From assembly GCA_963782415.1 (NCBI GenBank), contig CAWAJT010000008.1, positions 1-64,000 on the forward strand: a DNA stretch of 64,000 nt, read 5' to 3'. The notes below the pieces were generated by a model, which worked only from the letters and a program-made list of their open reading frames with translations, searched no databases and was not told where the DNA came from. Shown here in pieces: positions 1 to 8,237 of the stretch. The stretch comes from Bog-473 sp963782415. GTDB taxonomy: Bacteria; Actinomycetota; Acidimicrobiia; Acidimicrobiales; RAAP-2. The position numbers and the translations under genes were made by a program. Every line of letters starts with the position of its first letter. Positions within the stretch are counted from its first letter, which is position 1.

Positions 1-375
1 TCCGTTAGACTTCTGTTATAAAATTCTATTGACCGTTCCTACATTCCAATATGATTTAAATAGAAGTATTTTATCAATTACAGTTATTAAGATAGTTATT
101 ACTTTAATGGACTTAACAATTAAATATGGACTGTTTTATATGTTTTTTAACTATTCGATTTAAATATTTACTATTTCACAGAAGTATTTCAGTATAAAAA
201 ATAGACAGAATTTATGGCTAAAAGAGATGTTTTTCATCGTTATTTGTTATGTGAAGGGACATTTTCTATTTAATAATCGTAAATTTCATTTTAAAATTGG
301 ATTACTTCCCTACAATCCAACTGGATGAATACAAAAAGGTTATTTTGATTTATCCTACTATTAGGTTGACACTTC
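1..375. other. AT-rich stretch without a gene
   Basis: No reading frame of useful length with a ribosome binding site is visible here on either strand. The sequence is AT-rich like the following Bacillaceae-type genes. It is probably the upstream region of the transporter gene that starts at 449, or the end of something cut off by the window edge. Confidence 0.5.
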
Positions 376-398
376 ACGATGTTTATCAATAACATCGT
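376..398. promoter_or_regulatory. Inverted repeat upstream of the transporter gene
   Basis: Eight-base perfect arms ACGATGTT and AACATCGT are separated by the seven bases TATCAAT. The repeat ends 50 bases before the transporter start at 449, a usual place for an operator. It contains GATGTTTATCA, an 11-mer that also occurs at 1842-1852 inside a second inverted repeat. No run of T follows, so a terminator is less likely. The binding protein is unknown. Confidence 0.4.
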
Positions 399-448
399 TT
401 GTGGTTTCTTCTTTTTAGAAAATGATGTGATAAGGGAGATTTTAGCTT

Positions 449-876
449 ATGTTAAAACTTATTTTCCCATTGCTGGCGCTGATCGGTGGCATGGCATTAG
501 CAACGCAAGGCCAAGTTAATGGTGGTTTAGGTAAAAAGATTGGTGTAATTGAAGGTTCCTTTATTAGTTTTTCGATCGGAACATTGACATTATTATTTAT
601 TTTACTCTTTTTTGGTTCTGGTAATATTTCGGCTTTTCCACCGTTCCAAAATGGCAATTAACAGGTGGTTTATTGGGTGCATTTTTGTAGTGGTTCAGGT
701 TATTGTCGTTCCTAAAATCGGAGTATCTGCCTCTCTAATGGCCGTCATTGCAGGTCAAATCATTCTTGGTGCCGTGATCGATCATTTTGGTCTTTTTGGT
801 GGAAATCGTTTTCCAATTGGATAAACAGAAATTGATTGCTATTCTTTTGTTGTTTGTTTCCATTATATTTGTATAA
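449..876 (+). pseudogene. YdcZ/DUF606-type DMT superfamily transporter, broken by frameshifts
   Basis: The gene encodes a small hydrophobic protein of the DMT transporter superfamily (YdcZ, DUF606 type), a membrane protein expected to have about five helices and near 140 residues. The first frame gives an N-terminus with two hydrophobic segments and a GQVNGGLG-type motif. It stops at 661, but matching family sequence continues in two other frames: VVVQVIVVPKIGVSASLMAV in a second, and LDKQKLIAILLLFV in the third, ending at 876. Three single-base indels explain this: near 647-652 (AAAA), 683-688 (TTTTT) and 813-818 (CCAATT). Three lesions at short runs in 430 bases look more like sequencing error than old decay. 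A purine-rich ribosome binding site (AAGGGAG) lies just upstream of the ATG. Confidence 0.7.
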
Positions 877-1028
877 TCGAAATTGAAAAATAAGCGTCCT
901 TACTTTAAAATACTTGCACTTCCTTTATATGGATCTTTTTTCGATTTTTCCTTTTATCTTTAATTTCCTTCCGTGTAATATATTTAACGGGGGATGGGTC
1001 AATCGATAGAATAGGAGTGTTTTGAAAA

Positions 1029-1598
1029 ATGAAATTAGATGTTGCCATTATTGGCGGAGGAATCAGTGGACTTTCTGCAGCACTTTATACAGGTCATGCT
1101 GGATTAAAAACAGTCGTTTTTGATTCTGGTGAGTCGCAAATTAAAAAAGTCCATCATTTAAATAATTATTTAGGAACACCTGGTACTTCTGGAAATGAGT
1201 TGCTAGAAAAATATCAACAACAAGTACAAGATTATGCAGAGCTTAAGACAACTACAGTACAATCGCTTCAAAAAGACGGGGATGTCTTTACGCTCCAAGC
1301 GGACGGAGAAACATATACAGCTGATCGAGTTATTGTAGCTACTAATACTCAGACCCAATTATTAGAAGCACTCGGTTTTGAAATCGGTGTGAATCCGAAT
1401 ATCAAAAGCGGCAAAGTCAAACAAGTAGTTGGTGTAAACTGGGAAGGTGTAACCTCTATTCCTAATCTTTATATTGCTGGATTATTAGCTGGTATACCAA
1501 GCCAAGCCATCATTGCTGCTGGTCAAGGAGCCGCTGTTGGTATTCGCGTAGCTCAAGAAGGCACTGGTGAAAAATATATGTGGCATGATTTCACCTAA
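1029..1598 (+). CDS. Small FAD/NAD(P)-binding oxidoreductase, thioredoxin-reductase-like
   Basis: The 189-residue protein starts with a Rossmann FAD motif (AIIGGGISGLSAA, residues 6-18) and ends with a second FAD-contacting segment (NLYIAGLLAGIPSQAIIAAGQGAAVG), as in thioredoxin reductase-like proteins. It is shorter than thioredoxin reductase (about 310 residues): the NAD(P) domain and the redox CxxC are missing, so a dithiol reductase role is unlikely. Similar short proteins are annotated as FAD-dependent oxidoreductases in Bacillaceae. The ATG has a GGAGTG ribosome binding site 9-14 bases upstream. A strong hairpin follows about 90 bases after the stop. The substrate is unknown. Confidence 0.75.
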   Translation: MKLDVAIIGGGISGLSAALYTGHAGLKTVVFDSGESQIKKVHHLNNYLGTPGTSGNELLEKYQQQVQDYAELKTTTVQSLQKDGDVFTLQADGETYTADRVIVATNTQTQLLEALGFEIGVNPNIKSGKVKQVVGVNWEGVTSIPNLYIAGLLAGIPSQAIIAAGQGAAVGIRVAQEGTGEKYMWHDFT

Positions 1599-1687
1599 TA
1601 CGATCTGAAATACGCAAATGTTTGTCCGTAACTACTGCAACCTGTAGTTTTCCTTAGTCCCAGGGAAATAACAATACAATCATAACT

Positions 1688-1733
1688 AAAAGCTCTAAAA
1701 CGATCGAAAGATTCTAATCGTTTTAGAGCTTTT
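1688..1733. terminator. Strong Rho-independent terminator, possibly bidirectional
   Basis: Perfect arms of 17 bases (AAAAGCTCTAAAACGAT at 1688-1704 and its complement at 1717-1733) enclose a 12-base loop. The A-rich start and T-rich end would allow termination in both directions. It lies after the oxidoreductase gene. Confidence 0.85.
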
Positions 1734-1838
1734 ATCTTGTATCTTGAACCTTTAAATGTATCTTTTAGGAATATCTATCCTTGTTCATATTTTTTAGAAT
1801 AGATCTCCTACTGTCCAACCTGTTGTTTTTCCTATGTT

Positions 1839-1854
1839 AATGATGTTTATCATT
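1839..1854. promoter_or_regulatory. Short inverted repeat upstream of the GGDEF gene
   Basis: AATGAT and ATCATT flank four bases, about 220 bases before the GGDEF gene. It resembles half of a Fur-type box, and it includes the same GATGTTTATCA 11-mer as the repeat at 376-398. This may be a binding site of a shared regulator, or coincidence in AT-rich DNA. Confidence 0.25.
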
Positions 1855-2074
1855 TTCTCATTGAAACTTCTTTAAATAAAATTCATAATAGCATTAAATT
1901 GATATCATATGAGTTTATATAGCTATTATAAGAAAAAGAATAGTAGGGTCATCATTTATTTCTCTCACTTCCAAATAAATCCTTTTTTAAAGAAAGAATA
2001 ACCGCTACACATATTTCAGAAATATCATTCAATCGTTATGTAACTATAATGCAAAATAACTTGGAGGAACGTTT

Positions 2075-3775
2075 ATGGAAGTACAATTCTTTAAGGAGTT
2101 CTTTAAAAAATCACCCAACGCTTACTCCTATCATAGGAAGGTCATGGATGAACAAGGGATTCCATATGACTATGAATTTTTAGCCGTAAATAAGGCCTAT
2201 GAAAAAATGATGGGTGTTCAAGCTCACGATCTAATAAATAAAAGATTTTATGAAATATTTCCAAAAGGTTGGGTCGGTGAATGGCAATGGAAGGAAAAAT
2301 TCGATGACGCAATCCTAAATCAAAGTCTCATGCATTTTGATATGCATCATTTCTCAATTGATAAATGGATTCGAGTCAAAGTATTTCCTTTATATGGGGA
2401 TATTTTTGCTTGTATATTCAATGATGTAACAAAGGAGTATATGTTAGACACAGAAAATAAAGGTTTTCTGGCAGTGAATCCCGATATGCTTTGTGTTGCC
2501 AATACAGATGGAAAGTTTCTTAAAGTCAATCAAAAATTTGAACATATACTGGGCTATACGGTCGAGGAGCTGGAAGGAGAAAGCTTTGTTTCTCTCGTAC
2601 ATCCAGATGATATTCCGTCAACCTTGAATATCATTAATGATTTGGAAGAACAAAAATCAATCATGAGTTTTATCAACAGAGTTCGCTGTAAGAGTGGGTC
2701 TTACAGATATTTAGAATGGCGTTCCCAGCCTAACGGAAAATATATATATGCTTCTGCAAGAGATATCACTGAAAAACGCTTAAAGGAAATGAATCTGATT
2801 CAATTGGCTGAGGAATTGCAAAAGAAAAACGAATCATTAGAAACGCTTGCAGTTACAGATGAATTAACAGGTCTTTATAATCGACATTTTATAGATATGA
2901 GCATCAAAGAGGAAATGGAGTATTCAGATTGCCATGACAAACCACTATCCTTGATCATTTTAGACTTGGATCATTTTAAACTTGTAAATGATAAATGGGG
3001 CCATCCGATTGGAGACGAGGTACTAAAACATACCGCTGAATTAACTAAAAAGTCCATACGCAAATCTGATATTTTGGCTCGATTCGGTGGTGAAGAATTT
3101 GTTGTGTTAATGCCAAACACCGGTATTCATGATGCGTTAGTTGTTGCAGAAAATATTCGTCATCAAATGGAAAATGCTCCATTTTCCATTGTAGGTCGAG
3201 TAACAGCCAGTTTTGGAGTGGCTGAAAGAAGAAAAAATGAATCGTTTTACAATTGGTATAAGCGGGCAGATGAAGCCTTATACTGTGCTAAAAAAGGCGG
3301 ACGAAATCTAGTGATTTGCTCGAATCAGCAAGAAAATATTCCGATTGCTAGGGTACATTTGGACTGGAAATCCGAATGGGAATGCGGTCATCAACAAATT
3401 GATGAACAGCATCAGGAATTAGTCAAACAAGGTGATATTTTGATTCAAATGTCTCTTTCAAATGAAGAGTATGAAAAAATATTGCATCAGTTGGATCTCG
3501 TATTAAATCATATCGTCAATCATTTTAATACTGAGGAACAGATTTTAAAGGATATTGGATTTCCTGGTTATGAAGAACACGCCGCCATCCATAAAAATTT
3601 AGTTGAACAAGCGTTACAACTCAAAGAATCCTATCAAAAGGGACAACTCAAATCATCTTCATTCTTTTCATTTATCGTTGATGAAATCATCATAGGACAC
3701 ATGATCGAAAAAGATCAAAAATTCTTCTCCTATATTTCAAATCCTAAAAAAGCAGACTGTACCCTAATCACTTAA
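2075..3775 (+). CDS. PAS-PAS-GGDEF-hemerythrin diguanylate cyclase
   Basis: The 566-residue soluble protein should make cyclic di-GMP from two GTP. It has a first PAS domain (about 9-120), a second PAS domain (about 133-235), a short coiled-coil linker (about 238-262) and a GGDEF domain. The catalytic GGEEF is at residues 338-342, and an RxxD inhibitory site (RKSD, 329-332) lies at the usual five-residue spacing, so product inhibition is expected. The C-terminal part (about 428-555) is a bacteriohemerythrin domain beginning with H439-x-x-x-D443-x-x-H446 and followed by further His and HF-x3-E ligands for a di-iron centre that can bind oxygen. No membrane segment is visible. The start has a GGAGG site and the gene stands alone. 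I infer that cyclase activity responds to oxygen or redox state. Confidence 0.93.
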   Translation: MEVQFFKEFFKKSPNAYSYHRKVMDEQGIPYDYEFLAVNKAYEKMMGVQAHDLINKRFYEIFPKGWVGEWQWKEKFDDAILNQSLMHFDMHHFSIDKWIRVKVFPLYGDIFACIFNDVTKEYMLDTENKGFLAVNPDMLCVANTDGKFLKVNQKFEHILGYTVEELEGESFVSLVHPDDIPSTLNIINDLEEQKSIMSFINRVRCKSGSYRYLEWRSQPNGKYIYASARDITEKRLKEMNLIQLAEELQKKNESLETLAVTDELTGLYNRHFIDMSIKEEMEYSDCHDKPLSLIILDLDHFKLVNDKWGHPIGDEVLKHTAELTKKSIRKSDILARFGGEEFVVLMPNTGIHDALVVAENIRHQMENAPFSIVGRVTASFGVAERRKNESFYNWYKRADEALYCAKKGGRNLVICSNQQENIPIARVHLDWKSEWECGHQQIDEQHQELVKQGDILIQMSLSNEEYEKILHQLDLVLNHIVNHFNTEEQILKDIGFPGYEEHAAIHKNLVEQALQLKESYQKGQLKSSSFFSFIVDEIIIGHMIEKDQKFFSYISNPKKADCTLIT

Positions 3776-3850
3776 AACCAAAGTGTATAAAAAATTAAGT
3801 AAGCCAAGGTAACTAATAATTTCATCATAATCTACATACCACACAACAGG

Positions 3851-3874
3851 GACCCGTAATTGGGTCTTTTTTTT
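3851..3874 (+). terminator. Rho-independent terminator after the GGDEF gene
   Basis: A GACCC/GGGTC stem with a six-base loop (GTAATT) is followed directly by eight T residues. It lies about 75 bases after the stop codon at 3775. Confidence 0.8.
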
Positions 3875-3960
3875 ACAAATAATATATGAATACATCTGAG
3901 GCATTTATGGAAAGCTTTTATATGTGTCAATAAATCAATTCGAAAAAACAATGAAATTGA

Positions 3961-4360
3961 GTGAAGAAAATGCGAAAAAAAGTTATAATAGCTCTTCTTT
4001 TATCGGTAACCATCATCCTTAACTGTTCAAATGTTTTCGCTAAAGATAACGGTGTAGGCCTGCAAATTGATATGCTTCCTTGGGAAAAAGTGTATAAGTT
4101 GATACCGAAGTACAGTAAATTTACCGTGTTGGATGTAGAAACTGGAAAAATGTTCAATGTACAAAGACGGGCAGGAAGTCGCCATGCGGACGTTCAGCCT
4201 TTAACCCCAAAAGATACGAGTATTATGAAAAAGATATATGGAGGAAAATGGAGCTGGAAACGAAGAGCCATTATTGTAATTCATAACGATCAATGGATTG
4301 CCGCTTCTATGCATGGAATGCCACAAGATGGTGCAGGTGCATTGAAGAATAATTTTCCTG
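3961..4360 (+). CDS. Secreted Bacillaceae protein, 3' end lost at the junction
   Basis: About 134 residues are left of a Bacillaceae-type protein. Residues 1-27 form a Sec signal peptide (basic start, VIIALLLSVTIILNCSNVFA core). The mature part has the conserved-looking block FNVQRRAGSRHADVQPLTPKDT followed by KWSWKRRAIIVIHNDQWIAASMHGMP and GALKNNFPG. I recall this pattern from uncharacterised Bacillaceae secreted proteins and cannot assign a reaction. A GTG at 3961 and an in-frame ATG at 3970 are possible starts. The reading frame does not stop: it runs in frame across the junction into actinobacterial sequence and ends at 4884. The 307-residue product is therefore artificial or, less likely, a true fusion. 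Confidence 0.65.
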
Positions 4361-4375
4361 GGTTGACGCAGGCGG
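4355..4375. other. Junction between low-GC Bacillaceae-like and high-GC actinobacterial DNA
   Basis: Up to about 4,360 the codons are AT-rich (AAGAATAATTTTCCTGGG encodes KNNFPG of the Bacillaceae protein). From about 4,363 they are GC-rich (ACGCAGGCGGTCCTGAGC) and encode the tail of a VirD4/TraG-like ATPase. No insertion sequence, direct repeat, tRNA or integrase is visible at the border. A chimera made during assembly or library preparation is the simplest reading. Confidence 0.85.
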
Positions 4376-4884
4376 TCCTGAGCCGTGCTTTCGACGTCGC
4401 CACCAAGACCGGGCGCCCGCTCGACCCGCCGCTGCTCGTCGTGCTCGACGAGGCGGCCCACATTGCGCCACTTCCCGAACTCGACGGCCTGGCCGCCACC
4501 TGCGCCTCGCACGGGATCCAGATCGTGACCGTCTGGCAGGACCTCGCCCAGGTCCGGGGTCGCTACGGGGCACGTGCGCCGACCGTGCTCAACAACCATC
4601 GGGCCAAGCTGTTCCTGCCCGGGATCGCCGACCCCGACACGCTGGAGTACGCCAGCCGGTTGATCGGGGACGAAGAAGCCCCGCAGCCGTCGGTCACCCG
4701 CGACCCGGCGGGCCGGCGTTCGACGTCGACGACGACGAGCCCGCGTCGACTCCTGCCGCCCGAGTGCCTCCGCTGCCTGGAACGAGGTCGCGGCGTGCTC
4801 GTCTACGGGACCCTGCCCCCGGTGCGGCTGCAGCTGCGTCCGTGGTGGGCCCAGCGGCGGGGCGTGGCGAGACCGATCAGGTGA
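4363..4884 (+). CDS. C-terminal fragment of a VirD4/TraG-type coupling ATPase
   Basis: The 173 codons after the junction match the C-terminal part of VirD4/TraG/TraD-like conjugative coupling ATPases. LLVVLDEAAHIAPLPELDGL is the Walker B region with its catalytic Glu. GIQIVTVWQDLAQVRGRYG is the sensor-like segment with the conserved Gln. NNHRAKLFLPGIADPDTLEYASRLIG follows, as in the TraM-recognition domain. Walker A and the N-terminal membrane anchor are missing because they lie beyond the junction. Such proteins pass DNA or proteins to a type IV secretion channel; no other conjugation gene is in the window. The 3' end overlaps the convergent sigma factor gene by eight bases. Confidence 0.75.
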   Translation: MTQAVLSRAFDVATKTGRPLDPPLLVVLDEAAHIAPLPELDGLAATCASHGIQIVTVWQDLAQVRGRYGARAPTVLNNHRAKLFLPGIADPDTLEYASRLIGDEEAPQPSVTRDPAGRRSTSTTTSPRRLLPPECLRCLERGRGVLVYGTLPPVRLQLRPWWAQRRGVARPIR

Positions 4885-6157
4885 CCTTGGCGCGACTCGA
4901 CGTGGCGCGTTCCTCGGAGAGGGCCCGCTCGCGGGCGTTGGTGGCCAGGGCAGCGGCGTGGTCGAACTCGGCCGCAGCTTCTTCGTAGCGCCCGATCCGC
5001 TCCAAGATGTCACCGCGCACGCTGGGCAACAGGTGGTAGCGGTCCAACGTGTGCGTCTCCACCAGTTGGTCGACGAGGCCGAGTGCCGCCTCGGGTCCCG
5101 CGGCCATGGAGACGGCCACGGCCCGGTTGAGTTCGACGATGGGCGAGGGCGTCACCTGCGCCAGCTCGCCGTAGAGCGCCACAACGCGGTCCCAGTCCGT
5201 GTCTTCGGGGCGCGCGGAGCGCACGTGACAGGCGGCGATGGCCGCTTGGAGCGTGTAGGACCCGCGTTGGGCGCCGAGCGCTTCGGCCGTGGCGAGGGCG
5301 TGCTCCCCCCGGTTGATGTGGAGCGGGTCCCACGCCCCCCGATCCTGCGCCAGCAGGAGCACGGGCGATCCGGTGGGACCGGTGCGCGCCCGTAGCCTGG
5401 ACGACTGGAACTCCATCAGGGCGACGAGCCCGTGGACCTCGGCTTCCCCGGGCATGAGCGCGGCGAGCACACGGCCGAGACGAAGTGCTTCCGCGCAGAG
5501 CTCGGGTCGCAGCCAGTCCTCGCCCGACGTGGCGGAGTACCCCTCGTTGAAGATCAGGTAGATCACCTGGAGCACGGAGCCGAGCCGGATGGAGCGATCC
5601 GGTCCTTGTGGGACCTCGAAGGGCACGCCCGCATCGGCGATCGACCGCTTGGCCCGGACGATGCGTTGTGCGATGGTCGGCTCCGGCACGACGTAGGCCC
5701 GCGCGATCTCTGGCACGGTGAGGCCGGCGACGAGGCGCAGTGTGAGTGCGGTCCGGGCCGACACCGAGAGCACCGGGTGACAGGACACGAACATCAGGCG
5801 CAGCTGGTCGTCGGCGATCTCCTCCTTCGACGCGGCGTCGAAGGTCATGGGGTCGTCGACGGGGCGTGACACCGCCGCCTCGAGCTCGCGTCCGAGCTGG
5901 GCGTACTTGTGCGTCAGGGCGCGGTCGCGACGGAAGCGATCGACCGCCCGCCGCTTCCCCACCGTCGTCAGCCACGCGCCGGGGTTGCGCGGGCTGCCCT
6001 CTTGGGGCCATTGCCGCAGCGCGTCGAGCAGCGCGTCCTGCGCGAGGTCCTCAGCCAACCCGATGTCGCCCACGAAGGCGGCCAGGGTGGCCACCACGCG
6101 CGGGAACTCCATCCGGAAGACCGCCTCGACGGAGGCGGTTGGATCGGTGCCGGGCAC
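4877..6157 (-). CDS. ECF42-type RNA polymerase sigma factor with C-terminal TPR-like extension
   Basis: The 426-residue protein has sigma-70 region 2 (about 10-80, ending RRAVDRFRRDR) and region 4 (about 120-175, TLRLVAGLTVPEIARAYVVPEPTIAQRIVRAKRSI). A long helical C-terminal extension follows (about 185-420) with the FNEGYSATSG motif and TPR-like repeats. This build is that of group ECF42 sigma factors, which have no classical anti-sigma factor and sit beside DGPF (YCII-like) proteins. Exactly that partner lies 44 bases upstream on the same strand (6202-6540), so the two are probably one operon. The start is GTG at 6157. The C-terminal extension is thought to be needed for activity in this group. 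The signal is unknown. Confidence 0.9.
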   Translation of the reverse strand: MPGTDPTASVEAVFRMEFPRVVATLAAFVGDIGLAEDLAQDALLDALRQWPQEGSPRNPGAWLTTVGKRRAVDRFRRDRALTHKYAQLGRELEAAVSRPVDDPMTFDAASKEEIADDQLRLMFVSCHPVLSVSARTALTLRLVAGLTVPEIARAYVVPEPTIAQRIVRAKRSIADAGVPFEVPQGPDRSIRLGSVLQVIYLIFNEGYSATSGEDWLRPELCAEALRLGRVLAALMPGEAEVHGLVALMEFQSSRLRARTGPTGSPVLLLAQDRGAWDPLHINRGEHALATAEALGAQRGSYTLQAAIAACHVRSARPEDTDWDRVVALYGELAQVTPSPIVELNRAVAVSMAAGPEAALGLVDQLVETHTLDRYHLLPSVRGDILERIGRYEEAAAEFDHAAALATNARERALSEERATSSRAKVT

Positions 6158-6201
6158 GCCACCGATTCAACCACCCGCTGTCGATCGCCCTCCCGCCCGG
6201 G

Positions 6202-6540
6202 TCACATGACGGGGCGGATGCGGACCTCGCCCTCGCCGAGCACGCTGATGAAGCGCTTGGACCATTCGATGGCCTCGTCCCGGTCGCGGCACTCCATGAG
6301 GGCCCAGCCGCCGACCAGCTCTTTGGCCTCGGTGAACGGACCGTCGACCACGGAGAAGTTGCCGTCCTTCAGGCTGATGATGGCGCCTTCCGACGTGGGT
6401 GCGATGCCACCGGTGGCCACGATGACCCCGGCATTGACGGCCTCCGTGACGAACTTGTCCATTTCCTCGTACAGCTCGGGCCGGGGTGGCTCCGTCGGTG
6501 TCTCTGCCTCGTTGGCGAGCGTGTAGCCGAGAAATCGCAT
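6202..6540 (-). CDS. YCII-related DGPF protein, ECF42 partner
   Basis: The 112-residue protein belongs to the YCII/DGPF family of small alpha-beta proteins. The signature VVDGPFTEAKELVGGW is clear in the centre and is followed by ALMECRDRDEAIEWSKR. I chose the ATG at 6540 because it begins the conserved MRFLGYTLANE segment and has a GGAGGGAG site seven bases upstream; the frame is open further upstream but without a good start. DGPF proteins accompany ECF42 sigma factors, and this one is the first gene of the pair. The molecular role of the DGPF protein is not known. Confidence 0.88.
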   Translation of the reverse strand: MRFLGYTLANEAETPTEPPRPELYEEMDKFVTEAVNAGVIVATGGIAPTSEGAIISLKDGNFSVVDGPFTEAKELVGGWALMECRDRDEAIEWSKRFISVLGEGEVRIRPVM

Positions 6541-6761
6541 GGTGGTCTCCCTCCTTCGTCGTGAGGCGTCCTTCGCCTCACTCTGACAGAGCGTCGAAGG
6601 GCGTGGCACAGAATCGACACGCCGGCGAAATATTCTCGAAGACCGAGTTGTCGGCTCGTGGCAGGCCCGTGACCCCCCCCGAAACCTGCAGCTCTCCGCC
6701 TTGACCATCCGAGGCGGGCCTCCGTAAGGTCGCCCCGGGATTCCAGAGGAAGGGGCGCAAC

Positions 6762-8237
6762 ATGACCGAACAACACGGTGCCGGCGAAGTGCGCATGCTC
6801 ATTGACGGCGAGCTCGTCGAGGCCGCCTCGGGGAAGCGGTTCGAGAACATCAATCCGGCCACCGAGGAGGTGCTGGGCGAGGTCGCCGACGCGTCGAAAG
6901 AGGACATGCGGCGGGCCATCGACTCGTCCCGGCGTGCCTTCGACGAGACCGACTGGTCGTCCGATCACGCGTTCCGCAAGCGCTGCCTGGAGCAACTCCA
7001 GGTCGCCCTCCAGGAGGAGCGGGAGGCGTACCGCGAGGAGATCATCGCCGAGGTCGGCTCACCGCGCATGATGACTTTCGCGGCGCAGGTCGATTGGCCG
7101 ATCGACGAGGCCCTGGGTTGGCCGACCAAGATGATCGACGAGTTCGAGTGGGAGCGGTCGCTCCCCGACTCCGAGATGATGGGAATGAAGAGCCGGCGCG
7201 GCGTCATCAAGGAACCGATGGGCGTGATCGGCTCCATCGTGCCGTGGAACTATCCCCTGGAGGTCACGCTCAACAAGCTGGGACCGATCCTGGCTACCGG
7301 CAACACGACGATCATCAAGCCGGCGCCCGACACGCCGTGGAACGCCACCCGGCTCGGTCGCCTCATCGCCGAGAAGACCGACATCCCTGCCGGTGTCGTG
7401 AACGTGGTCACGTCGTCGGATCACCTGGTCGGCGAGGAGCTCACGCTCTCCCCCAAGGTGGACCTGATCTCCTTCACCGGTTCGACCGCCACGGGCAAGC
7501 GCATCATGGAGAAGGGCGCGGCCACGTTGAAGCGCGTCTTCCTCGAGCTCGGTGGCAAGTCGGCCCTGATCGTCTGTGACGACGCCGACTTCGCCTCGAG
7601 CGTGCCGATGGCGGCCATGGTGTGCGTGCACGCAGGCCAGGGCTGCGCCATGCAGACGCGACTGCTGCTGCCCCGTTCCCGTTACGACGAAGGCGTGGAG
7701 CTCATCACTGCCGGCATGTCGGGCATCCCCTACGGGGACCCGTCGAGCGACGCCGTCGTCATGGGCCCCGTCGTCAGCGCCAAACAGCGTGACCGCGTCC
7801 TCGGCTACGTCGCCAAGGGGCAGGAGGAGGGTGCCAAGCTCGTCTTCGGTGGCGGCCGCCCGGCGGACCAGCCCAAGGGGTGGTTCGTGGAGCCGACCCT
7901 CTTCGTCGACGTCGACAACTCCATGACCATCGCCCAGGAGGAGATCTTCGGGCCGGTGCTCTGCGTCATCCCCTACGAGGACGATGACGACGCCGTGCGC
8001 ATCGCCAACGAGAGCCACTACGGCTTGTCGGGTGGTGTCGTCTCGGCGTCCGAAGAGAGGGCCACCGCCATCGCCCGGCGCATCCGCACCGGCTCCATCG
8101 GTGTCAACGGCGGCCTCTGGTACGGCGCCGACTCGCCCTACGGCGGATACAAGGACAGCGGGATCGGCCGCCAGTGCGGCATCGAGGGACTGGAGCAGTA
8201 CCTCGAGACGAAGGCCATCGCCTGGCCCGGGTCCTGA
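6762..8237 (+). CDS. NAD(P)-dependent aldehyde dehydrogenase
   Basis: The 491-residue protein has the usual length of the aldehyde dehydrogenase family and oxidises an aldehyde to the acid with NAD(P). The catalytic Cys is C295 (GQGCAMQTR) and the general base is E262 (FLELGGKSA). The cofactor part PWNYPLEVTLNKLGPILATGNTTIIKPAP and the late EEIFGPVLCVIPYEDDDDA block are intact. The ATG has an AGGAAGGGG site. The gene is divergent from the ECF42/DGPF pair, with about 220 bases between them, and is followed by convergent CoA-ester genes. The substrate cannot be told; the context suggests an aldehyde from lipid or terpenoid breakdown. Confidence 0.93.
   Translation: MTEQHGAGEVRMLIDGELVEAASGKRFENINPATEEVLGEVADASKEDMRRAIDSSRRAFDETDWSSDHAFRKRCLEQLQVALQEEREAYREEIIAEVGSPRMMTFAAQVDWPIDEALGWPTKMIDEFEWERSLPDSEMMGMKSRRGVIKEPMGVIGSIVPWNYPLEVTLNKLGPILATGNTTIIKPAPDTPWNATRLGRLIAEKTDIPAGVVNVVTSSDHLVGEELTLSPKVDLISFTGSTATGKRIMEKGAATLKRVFLELGGKSALIVCDDADFASSVPMAAMVCVHAGQGCAMQTRLLLPRSRYDEGVELITAGMSGIPYGDPSSDAVVMGPVVSAKQRDRVLGYVAKGQEEGAKLVFGGGRPADQPKGWFVEPTLFVDVDNSMTIAQEEIFGPVLCVIPYEDDDDAVRIANESHYGLSGGVVSASEERATAIARRIRTGSIGVNGGLWYGADSPYGGYKDSGIGRQCGIEGLEQYLETKAIAWPGS

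Noticed and set aside
4363..4884. Conjugative element around the coupling-ATPase fragment
   Set aside because: No relaxase, VirB-type gene, integrase or repeat accompanies it; it is only a gene tail cut by the junction.
4201..5013. A 270-codon minus-strand frame crossing the junction
   Set aside because: It is antisense to the coupling-ATPase tail and the Bacillaceae protein and has the Arg/Pro-rich character of a shadow frame.
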